Below are positions 34,014 through 41,821 of a DNA stretch of 64,000 bases, one piece after another. The notes under the pieces were generated by a model that saw only the letters and a list, made by a program, of their open reading frames with translations, did not search any database and was not told where the DNA came from. Source of the DNA: an uncultured Lachnospiraceae bacterium. Its GTDB lineage: Bacteria; Bacillota; Clostridia; Lachnospirales; Lachnospiraceae. The position numbers were made by a program, and so were the translations under genes. The DNA is taken from contig CAKRIL010000010.1 in the NCBI GenBank assembly GCA_934343915.1, positions 12,833 through 76,832 of the forward strand, given 5' to 3'. How positions within the stretch are numbered: the stretch's first letter is position 1; the number at the start of each line of letters is the position of its first letter.

Positions 34014-34039
34014 GACATATGATAAGAATTTGTTATAAT
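34012..34039 (+). promoter_or_regulatory. Promoter of uxuA-uxuB-gntR
   Basis: TTGACA (34012-34017), 16-bp spacer, TATAAT (34034-34039) on the plus strand, 47 bp before uxuA; overlapped on its upstream edge by the GTATAC palindrome. Confidence 0.7.
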
Positions 34040-34086
34040 CTATGTAAAGCTTATGACAAATATTCCCGATAAGAGGAGGTATACAA

Positions 34087-35163
34087 ATGCAGATGACTTT
34101 CCGCTGGTACGGCGAGGGCAACGACACCGTTACCCTCGACCAGATTCGACAGATTCCCGGAGTTGACGGAATCGTATGGGCGCTGCACGATAAGCAGCCG
34201 GGTGAGGTATGGGAACCCGAGGAGATACAAAGAGTTTCCGAACAGATTAAAGCCTACGGCTTCAACATGGACGTCGTAGAGAGTGTCAATGTGCATGACG
34301 ACATCAAAACAGGGCTTCCTACCCGCGACCACTACATTGAAAATTATAAGCAGACCTTAAGAAACCTTAAGGAATTCGGTGTCAAGGTGGTCTGCTATAA
34401 CTTCATGCCCGTGTTCGACTGGACAAGAACAGACCTTTTTCATCCGGTAGGCGACGGCTCCACCGCCCTCTACTATGAAAAGGACAAGATTATCAATGAC
34501 CCTGACGAAATGGCAAAGTATATTCTTGAAAAGTGTGAAGGATTCACAATGCCCGGCTGGGAACCTGAGAGAATGTCGCATCTTAGCGAGCTTTTTGAGG
34601 CATACAAGAATGTAACCAAGGAGAAGCTGTGGGAGAATCTTAAATACTTTTTGGAAGCACTCATGCCTACCTGCCGTGAATGTGACATAAAGATGGCGAT
34701 ACATCAGGATGACCCTCCTTGGGATATATTCGGTCTCCCGAGGCTGCTCGTCGACGAGCCGGCAATCGACCGCTTCCTAAAGATGGTGGATGACCCGTAC
34801 AACTGCCTTACACTATGCTCCGGTTCACTCGGCTCCAATCCTGCTAACAATGTCGCTGATATAATAAGGAAGCACTGTGGCCGTATTGCTTTTGCGCACA
34901 TCAGGAATGTCAAGCATTTCCCTAACGGCGACTTTTCCGAAGCATCACACCGTGACTGCGACGGTGACATAGGCATTCTCGACATAGTTAAGGCTTATCA
35001 TGACTGCGGCTACAACGGCTATGTACGCCCTGACCACGGCAGACATATATGGGGTGAGAAGTGCCGCCCCGGCTACGGACTCTACGACCGTGCGCTCGGA
35101 ATAATGTACCTGCTTGGCTGCTTTGACACACTCGACAAATTCGACAAAGCACCTGTCAAATAA
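34087..35163 (+). CDS. uxuA: Mannonate dehydratase
   Basis: Converts D-mannonate to 2-keto-3-deoxygluconate in glucuronate breakdown. The 358-residue TIM barrel has family segments FRWYGEGNDTVTL at the start, MAIHQDDPPWDIFGLPR, TLCSGSLGSNPANN, FAHIRNVKHF and RPDHGRHIWGE, which carry the metal-binding His and Cys residues. AGGAGG lies 7 bases before the ATG. It is the first gene of an operon with uxuB and a GntR regulator behind a GTATAC operator. No uxaC (uronate isomerase) is in the window. Confidence 0.96.
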   Translation: MQMTFRWYGEGNDTVTLDQIRQIPGVDGIVWALHDKQPGEVWEPEEIQRVSEQIKAYGFNMDVVESVNVHDDIKTGLPTRDHYIENYKQTLRNLKEFGVKVVCYNFMPVFDWTRTDLFHPVGDGSTALYYEKDKIINDPDEMAKYILEKCEGFTMPGWEPERMSHLSELFEAYKNVTKEKLWENLKYFLEALMPTCRECDIKMAIHQDDPPWDIFGLPRLLVDEPAIDRFLKMVDDPYNCLTLCSGSLGSNPANNVADIIRKHCGRIAFAHIRNVKHFPNGDFSEASHRDCDGDIGILDIVKAYHDCGYNGYVRPDHGRHIWGEKCRPGYGLYDRALGIMYLLGCFDTLDKFDKAPVK

Positions 35164-35189
35164 AACAACGTATAATTCGGGGGATTTAT

Positions 35190-36770
35190 ATGAAACTTAC
35201 TTTACAAGGAATTAAGAACACTGACGACTGGAAGGGTTACAAATTACCTGAATACAATATAGAAAAAATGCGCCGCACCACTTCTGATGCACCTGTATGG
35301 CTTCATTTCGGTGCCGGCAATATCTTCCGCGCCTTTATATGTGCAGCTGCACAACGCCTGTTAAATCAGGGAGCCTCCGATACCGGAATCATCTGTGCAG
35401 AGAGCCACGGAACCGAGCTGATAACAGAGTGCTACAAGCCGCACGACAATCTGTGCGTGTCGGTCACAATGAATCCCGACGGAAGTATCGATAAGGAGGT
35501 TATCGCTTCCGTCGCCGAAGCCGTCACAACCGCCTTTGACCTTAACAGGCTTACGGAAATCTTCTGCGCCCCGACTCTTCAGATGGTATCATTTACCATC
35601 ACCGAAAAGGGCTATGCGATAAAAGACAGTCTCGGAGAGGTAACTCCCGAAGTCAAAGCTGACATGGACAACGCCCCTGAGAATTCCACGCATCTTATGT
35701 CCCTGCTTGCACGCCTGTGCATCAGGCGCTTTCATGCATGCGGCAAGCCGCTTGCACTTGTGTCAATGGATAACTGCTCCCGCAACGGCGAGAAGCTTGA
35801 AGAAGCCATAACAGCCATAGCCTCAGCCTGGAAGGAACACAGCTATATCGATGATGAAGAGCTCAATTATCTTAAAACCTCCGTGTCATACCCATGGAGC
35901 ATGATTGACAAGATTACGCCGAGACCTGACGCTAAAGCAGAGGCAGTTCTTGAAGCTGACGGCATTGATGATATCAAGGCATTCGTCACATCGGGCGGTG
36001 TATATGCTGCTCCGTTCGTCAATGCGGAAAGACCCGAGTATCTTGTTATTGAGGATAACTTTCCTAACGGAAGACCCGCTCTTGAAAAGGCAGGAATACT
36101 CTTCACTGACCGTGATACCGTCAACAACGTCGAGAAGATGAAGGTATGCACCTGCCTTAATCCGCTTCATACCTGCCTTGCAGTCTACGGCTGTCTGCTC
36201 GGCTATACATCAATCTCAGCTGAGATGAACTCTCACGAGCTTAAAACCCTGATAACGAGAATGGCATACGAGGAAGGGCTGCCCGTCGTGACAGACCCTG
36301 GCATTATCAATCCTAAGGACTTCCTCTCGGAGGTTCTTACGCAGCGCCTGCCTAATCCTTTTATGCCCGACACGCCGCAGAGAATAGCAACTGACACCTC
36401 GCAGAAGCTCCCGATACGCTTCGGTGAGACCATCAAGCTTCATCTTGAACGCGGCACAGCGGACAAGCTCAGATACATTCCTCTTGTCCTTGCAGGCTGG
36501 CTCAGGTATCTGCTGGCACTTGATGATAACGGCAATGCCTTCACCCCGTCAAGTGACCCTCTCCTCGCTGAATGCCGGCAGGTATTAAGCGGCATAAGTC
36601 TCGGAGACCATGTGAGCGAGACCGCTCTGCACCCTCTTCTCGCAAACAGCAATATATTCGGAGTTGACCTTGAAGAGGCAGGACTTGCAGCTAAGGTCGC
36701 TGAGTACTTTAACGAGCTTATCACAGGTAAAGGAGCCGTGCTCACGACAATAAGAAAATATACGGAATAA
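35190..36770 (+). CDS. uxuB: Fructuronate reductase (mannitol dehydrogenase family)
   Basis: NAD-dependent reductase giving D-mannonate from fructuronate, the step before UxuA. The 526 residues begin with a nucleotide-binding region (VWLHFGAGNIFRAF), then SFTITEKGY, and the catalytic mannitol-dehydrogenase segment SYPWSMIDKITPRP, where the SxPxxMxDRxTP-type signature is recognisable. A C-terminal helical domain contains KLRYIPLVLAGWLRYL. It starts 26 bp after uxuA, behind GGGGG. The pairing with uxuA supports fructuronate over mannitol as substrate. Confidence 0.93.
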   Translation: MKLTLQGIKNTDDWKGYKLPEYNIEKMRRTTSDAPVWLHFGAGNIFRAFICAAAQRLLNQGASDTGIICAESHGTELITECYKPHDNLCVSVTMNPDGSIDKEVIASVAEAVTTAFDLNRLTEIFCAPTLQMVSFTITEKGYAIKDSLGEVTPEVKADMDNAPENSTHLMSLLARLCIRRFHACGKPLALVSMDNCSRNGEKLEEAITAIASAWKEHSYIDDEELNYLKTSVSYPWSMIDKITPRPDAKAEAVLEADGIDDIKAFVTSGGVYAAPFVNAERPEYLVIEDNFPNGRPALEKAGILFTDRDTVNNVEKMKVCTCLNPLHTCLAVYGCLLGYTSISAEMNSHELKTLITRMAYEEGLPVVTDPGIINPKDFLSEVLTQRLPNPFMPDTPQRIATDTSQKLPIRFGETIKLHLERGTADKLRYIPLVLAGWLRYLLALDDNGNAFTPSSDPLLAECRQVLSGISLGDHVSETALHPLLANSNIFGVDLEEAGLAAKVAEYFNELITGKGAVLTTIRKYTE

Positions 36771-36783
36771 GCGGGCAGACAAT

Positions 36784-37476
36784 ATGAAAATACCTTCAAG
36801 AAACCACGACGAGACAGGGCGTGCATATGCCCTCCGCGTCATAAAAGAAAATATTACGGACACCACCCTCATACCGGGAACTCTTCTCTCCGAGAACGAG
36901 CTTGCAAAAGAGCTTGGACTGTCGAGAGTTCCCGTCAGGGAAGCTCTCATAGAGCTGTCAAAATCAGATATCGTGGAGATTCTCCCACAGAGAGGAAGCC
37001 GTGTCGCATTAATTGATTTAAGACTTGTGGATGAAGCCGGATTCTTCCGGCGCACCTTGGAATGTGCGGTTGTACGGCTTATCTGTGAACAGTCAGCCTC
37101 ATCCGGACTCTCTGAGGACTTTTTGCTGGCACTGCGTGCCAACCTGCAGCTGCAGGATTTCTACATAGACAATCCTGCTGCCGATAAGCTGATGGAGCTT
37201 GACAATGAATTTCACAGGCTTCTTTTTTCCTATGCCGACAAGGAACGTTGTTACAGAATGTGTCAGGACATGGGAATACATTTTGACAGAATAAGGCGCC
37301 TTGCACTCTCCACGGTAAAGGATTTAAAGATAGTCGGTGACCACCATGCGATATACGATGCGATATGCTCCGGCAATGCTGATGAAGCCGAAAGAATCAT
37401 GAACACGCACCTTACACGGTTCAAGATAGATGAGGAGCTCATACGCGGCAGATATCCGAGTTATTTTGTTAGTTAA
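36784..37476 (+). CDS. GntR-family regulator, FadR subfamily (probable uronate repressor)
   Basis: A 230-residue regulator. The winged-helix N-terminus contains LLSENELAKELGLSRVPVREALIELSK, shown in part as SRVPVREAL, the GntR recognition helix. The C-terminal FCD domain (about 90-225) has the metal/ligand positions in DNEFHRLLF, GDHHAIYDAI and MNTHLTRF. As third gene of the uxu operon it most likely responds to a uronate intermediate and represses the operon through the GTATAC palindrome ahead of uxuA. The start is 13 bp after uxuB. Confidence 0.9.
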   Translation: MKIPSRNHDETGRAYALRVIKENITDTTLIPGTLLSENELAKELGLSRVPVREALIELSKSDIVEILPQRGSRVALIDLRLVDEAGFFRRTLECAVVRLICEQSASSGLSEDFLLALRANLQLQDFYIDNPAADKLMELDNEFHRLLFSYADKERCYRMCQDMGIHFDRIRRLALSTVKDLKIVGDHHAIYDAICSGNADEAERIMNTHLTRFKIDEELIRGRYPSYFVS

Positions 37477-37526
37477 TCTCTACTTTTGACCGCCTTTTAT
37501 GTCAATATATTGCGGTGTATTTCCGA

Positions 37527-37555
37527 TTGCATAATGAAGCTTTTTTATTTATAAT
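37527..37555 (+). promoter_or_regulatory. Promoter of the cellobiose phosphorylase gene
   Basis: TTGCAT (37527-37532), 17-bp spacer, TATAAT (37550-37555) on the plus strand. A second TATAAT-like box occurs near 37604. The 80-nt leader has a weak hairpin (GAGTGC/GCGCTC, 37567-37584). Confidence 0.5.
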
Positions 37556-37634
37556 TTAACTATATGTGAGTGCCTTACTGCGCTCTTCGTAACATTTACA
37601 CATATAATAAATATAAGTAAGAAGGGAGAATACT

Positions 37635-40070
37635 ATGAAATTCGGTTATTTTGATGACGCTAACAGAGAGTACGTCATAACCACACCAAAGACTCCTCTG
37701 CCATGGATTAACTATCTCGGCTGCGGTGAATTCTTTTCATTGATTTCCAATACCTGCGGCGGCTACACCTTCTACAAGGACGCAAAGCTTCTGCGCCTTA
37801 CCAGATACCGCTACAACGATGTTCCTAATGATATTAACGGCAAGTACTTCTACATAAAGGACGGCGATACAATCTGGAATCCGGGCTGGAAGCCTGTGAA
37901 GACTCCTCTTGACAGCTACGAGTGCCGTCACGGTATGGGTTACAGCCGCTTCGCTTCATCCAAGAACGGACTCAAGGCAGATATGCTTTCATTCGTACCT
38001 ATGAATGACAACTGTGAAGTGACAAGACTCATCCTCACCAACGATTCGGATAAGCCTAAGACCTTCTCCGTATTCTCATATGTTGAGTTCTGCTTATGGA
38101 ATGCAGATGACGACTCAAGAAACTTCCAGAGAAACTTAAGCACAGGTGAAGTTGAGATTGACGGCTCCACAATCTATCACAAGACAGAATACCGTGAACG
38201 CCGCAATCACTATGCAATCTATTCCGTCAACCACCCTATCGACGGCTTTGATACAATCCGTGATGAGTTCCTCGGTGCATACCGCGGAGCACATGAGCCT
38301 GAGGTTGTTGAGCAGGGTCATTCCAAGAATTCCGTTGCAAGCGGCTGGTCACCAATCGCTTCACAGCAGATTAACCTCACACTTGAGCCGGGCGCAAGCG
38401 AGTCCCTTATCTATGTGTTAGGCTACATCGAGAATCCTCAGGACGAGAAGTGGGAGGCTCCTAATGTTGTCAACAAGAAACGCGCCAAGGAGATGCTTGC
38501 CCGCTATGCGACAGACGAGCTTTTCAACGAGGCATTCTCAGACCTCAACGAATACTGGAGCAACCTTCTTGCTAAGTACGAGGTTGAATCCGACAATCCT
38601 GAGGTCAACCGTATGGTTAACATCTGGAATCAGTACCAGTGTATGGTAACCTTCAACATGAGCCGTTCAGCTTCATATTATGAATCAGGTATCGGCCGTG
38701 GAATGGGCTTTAGAGATTCATGTCAGGATTTACTCGGCTTCGTACATCTTATTCCTGACCGTGCAAGAGAGAGAATAATTGATATTGCTTCCACCCAGTT
38801 CGAGGACGGAAGTGCATACCATCAGTATCAGCCTCTTACCAAGAAGGGCAACTCCGACATCGGAAGCGGCTTTAATGATGACCCGTTATGGCTTATCGCC
38901 GGAACAAGCGCATACATCCGTGAGACCGGAGATATGTCAATTCTCGATGAGATGGTTCCGTTCGACAATGATGAGAGCAAGGCCAAGCCTCTTCTTGAGC
39001 ACCTCAAGCGTTCATTCGATTATATTGTCAACCACAAGGGACCTCACAAGCTTCCTCTTATCGGCCGTGCAGACTGGAACGATTGTCTTAACCTCAACTG
39101 CTTCTCAGAGCATCCGGGTGAATCCTTCCAGACCTTCGGACCTTCTGAGGGACCTGTAGCCGAGTCCGTATTCATTGCCGGAATGTTCGTTAAGTACGGT
39201 AAGGAATATGCAGAGCTCTGCTCCTTAAGAGGCGACAATGCTGAGAGCACACGCGCACTCAGGGAAGTGGATGAGATGTACAATACAGTTCTTGAAAGCG
39301 GCTGGGACGGAGACTGGTTCCTTCGTGCTTATGACGCATACAGCCACAAGGTTGGTTCCAAGGAGTGCGAGGAAGGTCAGATATACATTGAGCCACAGGG
39401 CTTCTGTGTTCTTGCCGGAATCGGTGTCAAGGAAGGACTTGCAAAGAAGGCACTCGACTCAGTTAAGGAAAGACTTGATACCAAGTATGGTGTCATGATT
39501 CTCCAGCCGGCATACACAAGATATCACCTCGAGCTTGGTGAAATCTCCTCCTACCCGCCTGGATACAAGGAGAATGCCGGAATCTTCTGCCACAACAATC
39601 CTTGGGTATCAATAGCCGAGACTGTTATAGGCAGAGGTGACAGAGCCTTTGAAATCTACAAAAAGACCTGCCCTGCATACATCGAGGGCATCAGCGAGAT
39701 ACACCGCACAGAGCCTTATGTATACTCACAGATGGTTGCAGGTGCCGATGCAAAGTTCCACGGCGAAGCTAAGAACAGCTGGCTTACAGGTACGGCAGCA
39801 TGGACATTCGTAAATATCTCTCAGTACATCCTTGGTGTATACCCTACCCACCATGGTCTGAGCGTGAATCCATGTATTCCTGAGGGCTTCGGAGACTTCA
39901 AGCTCACAAGAAAGTTCCGTGAGGGTACATACCACATCACAGTCAAGAACCCTGACAATGTACAGAAGGGTGTAAAGAGCATGACCGTTGACGGCAGGGC
40001 TGTTGAGGGCTGCATAATTCCTTATGTAAAAGGTCAGACAGAGTATAATGTTGAAATAGTTATGGGCTAA
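37635..40070 (+). CDS. Cellobiose phosphorylase (GH94)
   Basis: Phosphorolyses intracellular cellobiose to glucose-1-phosphate and glucose, saving one ATP per disaccharide. At 811 residues it has the length of characterised clostridial cellobiose phosphorylases. The N-terminal beta-sandwich begins FGYFDDANREYVIT and has TPLPWINYLG. The (alpha/alpha)6 barrel contains RDSCQDLLGFV, SGFNDDPLWL and the catalytic aspartate region GRADWNDCLN (477-486), with the general acid in DWND. Substrate assignment rests on overall similarity to cellobiose rather than chitobiose or cellodextrin enzymes. No signal peptide is present, so it is cytosolic. AAGGGAG precedes the ATG. Confidence 0.93.
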   Translation: MKFGYFDDANREYVITTPKTPLPWINYLGCGEFFSLISNTCGGYTFYKDAKLLRLTRYRYNDVPNDINGKYFYIKDGDTIWNPGWKPVKTPLDSYECRHGMGYSRFASSKNGLKADMLSFVPMNDNCEVTRLILTNDSDKPKTFSVFSYVEFCLWNADDDSRNFQRNLSTGEVEIDGSTIYHKTEYRERRNHYAIYSVNHPIDGFDTIRDEFLGAYRGAHEPEVVEQGHSKNSVASGWSPIASQQINLTLEPGASESLIYVLGYIENPQDEKWEAPNVVNKKRAKEMLARYATDELFNEAFSDLNEYWSNLLAKYEVESDNPEVNRMVNIWNQYQCMVTFNMSRSASYYESGIGRGMGFRDSCQDLLGFVHLIPDRARERIIDIASTQFEDGSAYHQYQPLTKKGNSDIGSGFNDDPLWLIAGTSAYIRETGDMSILDEMVPFDNDESKAKPLLEHLKRSFDYIVNHKGPHKLPLIGRADWNDCLNLNCFSEHPGESFQTFGPSEGPVAESVFIAGMFVKYGKEYAELCSLRGDNAESTRALREVDEMYNTVLESGWDGDWFLRAYDAYSHKVGSKECEEGQIYIEPQGFCVLAGIGVKEGLAKKALDSVKERLDTKYGVMILQPAYTRYHLELGEISSYPPGYKENAGIFCHNNPWVSIAETVIGRGDRAFEIYKKTCPAYIEGISEIHRTEPYVYSQMVAGADAKFHGEAKNSWLTGTAAWTFVNISQYILGVYPTHHGLSVNPCIPEGFGDFKLTRKFREGTYHITVKNPDNVQKGVKSMTVDGRAVEGCIIPYVKGQTEYNVEIVMG

Positions 40071-40075
40071 TTAAC

Positions 40076-40117
40076 AAGCCACAGGCAGATTAATCCGAAT
40101 ATCTGTCTGTGGCTTTT
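40076..40117 (+). terminator. Intrinsic terminator after the GH94 gene
   Basis: AAGCCACAGGCAGAT pairs with ATCTGTCTGTGGCTT (one G-U pair) around a 10-nt loop, followed by four T. Confidence 0.85.
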
Positions 40118-40121
40118 ATAC

Positions 40122-40150
40122 TTGAAAAAACACCCGAATACTATTATAAT
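40122..40150 (+). promoter_or_regulatory. Promoter of the DHH phosphoesterase gene
   Basis: TTGAAA (40122-40127), exactly 17-bp spacer, TATAAT (40145-40150) on the plus strand, right after the GH94 terminator. It lies inside the overlong ORF that starts at 40109, which argues for the downstream start at 40229. Confidence 0.75.
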
Positions 40151-40228
40151 TTATACATATACAACATGTCAGGACAGCTTTGTCTGCTTTATGACTTAAG
40201 AAATACAGATAGGAAGGAAGTACATAAT

Positions 40229-41149
40229 ATGCGTTTAGTTACCCGTTCCGATTTTGACGGACTTGCCTGCGGAGCACTTTTAAAGGAAGCAGGTATTATT
40301 GATTCATGGAAATTCGCACACCCGAAGGATTTACAGGATGGTCTTGTTCCTGTTGATGAGAATGACTGTCTCGCGAATGTTCCTTTCGTTGAGGGCTGCG
40401 GTCTGTGGTTCGACCACCACTCAAGCGAGCATGAGCGCAACGAGCTTAAGGGAAAATACAAGGGAGAGAGCCGTATCACACCTTCATGTGCAAGAATCAT
40501 ATATGAGTATTACGGCGGCAGGGAGCGTTTTCCACAGTTCGACGACATGATGGAGGCAGTAGACAAGGTTGACTCCGGTAATCTCACCATCGACGAGGTT
40601 ATGAATCCTAAGGGCTGGATACTTATAGGCTTCCTCATGGACCCTAGAACAGGTCTCGGACGTTTCCGCCAGTTCACTATATCCAACTATCAGCTTATGG
40701 AGAAGCTCATGGATGCCTGCCGTACCATGACAACCGATGAGATTCTCGCTCTTCCTGATGTTCAGGAGCGTATTGAGGTATACAACGAGCAGACCGGGAA
40801 GTTCAAGGAGATGGTTAAGAAGTATACCCGCACTGAGGGCAATGTAATCATCACCGACCTTCGCGGTGTAGACCCTATCTACACAGGCAACAGATTTATG
40901 ATTTACAGCATGTACCCTGAGCAGAACATATCTGCATGGATCGTAAGCGGACGCGGCGGTGCCGGCTGCTCTGCTGCGGTAGGATACAGCATCCTCAACC
41001 GTACCTGCAATATCAATGTCGGAAGTCTTATGCTCAAGTACAACGGCGGTGGTCATAAGGCTGTCGGTACATGCCAGTTCACAGATGAGAATATGGCGAC
41101 AGAGCTTCCTAAGATGCTTGATGAGCTCTGCACGCTTGCGAACGCTTAA
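40229..41149 (+). CDS. DHH-family phosphoesterase
   Basis: A 306-residue DHH/DHHA1-like protein. The N-terminal motif TRSDFDGLACG at residues 5-15 and FDHHSSEHE carry the Asp and His metal ligands. A later region, GRGGAGCSAAVGYSILNR and LKYNGGGHKAVGTCQF, is the DHHA1 glycine-rich substrate site. Family members include pyrophosphatases, exopolyphosphatases, nano-RNases and cyclic-dinucleotide hydrolases; which applies here is not clear. The start at 40229 is supported by AGGAAGGAAG upstream and by the promoter at 40122-40150. Confidence 0.85.
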   Translation: MRLVTRSDFDGLACGALLKEAGIIDSWKFAHPKDLQDGLVPVDENDCLANVPFVEGCGLWFDHHSSEHERNELKGKYKGESRITPSCARIIYEYYGGRERFPQFDDMMEAVDKVDSGNLTIDEVMNPKGWILIGFLMDPRTGLGRFRQFTISNYQLMEKLMDACRTMTTDEILALPDVQERIEVYNEQTGKFKEMVKKYTRTEGNVIITDLRGVDPIYTGNRFMIYSMYPEQNISAWIVSGRGGAGCSAAVGYSILNRTCNINVGSLMLKYNGGGHKAVGTCQFTDENMATELPKMLDELCTLANA

Positions 41150-41190
41150 TTGCATACCATAACAATTTATATGAAGTGTTCTATCACATT

Positions 41191-41225
41191 AAAAATGTGC
41201 TGTCATTGCTGACAGCACATTTTTT
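41191..41225. terminator. Bidirectional terminator
   Basis: AAAAATGTGCTGTC-ATTGCT-GACAGCACATTTTTT: perfect arms with flanking A and T runs, placed between the convergent DHH and NUDIX genes, serving both. Confidence 0.9.
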
Positions 41226-41246
41226 GCTTATTCTATCATTATATTA

Positions 41247-41744
41247 TTACACTATCTTCTTACCGTTTAATACAGCCTCGGTCAAATCATCCCCCTGATA
41301 CACAAGCTTCAATGAGAAAAACGGTACTTCCTCGTCAAGCAGACGAAGAAATATTCTGTCACCCTCCCACAGATTAAGCTTGTGGACTTCCGACTTTTTA
41401 ACCCACTCAAGCACACCCTCGCTGCACTCCTTCATGGAGCCGTCCGGATTGGTCACACTTCCGTTGTATTCGTCAGCTGTATATAAGCTCATATACTCCG
41501 CCGGATCATCCTCATAAACAAAGGTTACTATTCCTCTGTAACGGTATGATGTGAGTTCAAGCCCGGTCTCCTCATAGACCTCTCTCAAAAGGCATTCCTC
41601 AGGACTCTCTCTGTCCTCGAAATGTCCTCCCACACCAATCCATTTATCCTTATTAACATCATTTTTCTTCGACACCCTGTGCAGCATAAGATATGCTCCA
41701 TCCTTCTCTATGTAGCACAATGTCGTAAGCGGTGATTTTGACAT
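41247..41744 (-). CDS. NUDIX hydrolase (MutT-like)
   Basis: A 165-residue protein with a complete NUDIX box, GHFEDRESPEECLLREVYEETG (GX5EX7REVXEEXG pattern) near residues 41-62. It probably cleaves an oxidised or damaged nucleoside triphosphate; YIEKDGAYLMLHRV and IGVGG resemble MutT/8-oxo-dGTPase types. The ATG at 41744 follows GAGG seven bases upstream; an ATG 11 codons earlier has none. It is the last gene of a run with GH95, Rrf2, EAL and GGDEF genes, 77 bp after the fucosidase gene. Confidence 0.9.
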   Translation of the reverse strand: MSKSPLTTLCYIEKDGAYLMLHRVSKKNDVNKDKWIGVGGHFEDRESPEECLLREVYEETGLELTSYRYRGIVTFVYEDDPAEYMSLYTADEYNGSVTNPDGSMKECSEGVLEWVKKSEVHKLNLWEGDRIFLRLLDEEVPFFSLKLVYQGDDLTEAVLNGKKIV

Positions 41745-41821
41745 ATATGTCCTCTTTTCCTTTATATGTTCAAGCACTTGTGCTCATATAAGCCCGATGC
41801 TTTCTCCTTCGGCGCTTGTAT

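Noticed and set aside
40484..41155. 223-codon minus-strand ORF opposite the DHH phosphoesterase gene
   Set aside because: The plus-strand frame has clear family motifs, promoter and ribosome binding site; the antisense frame has none.
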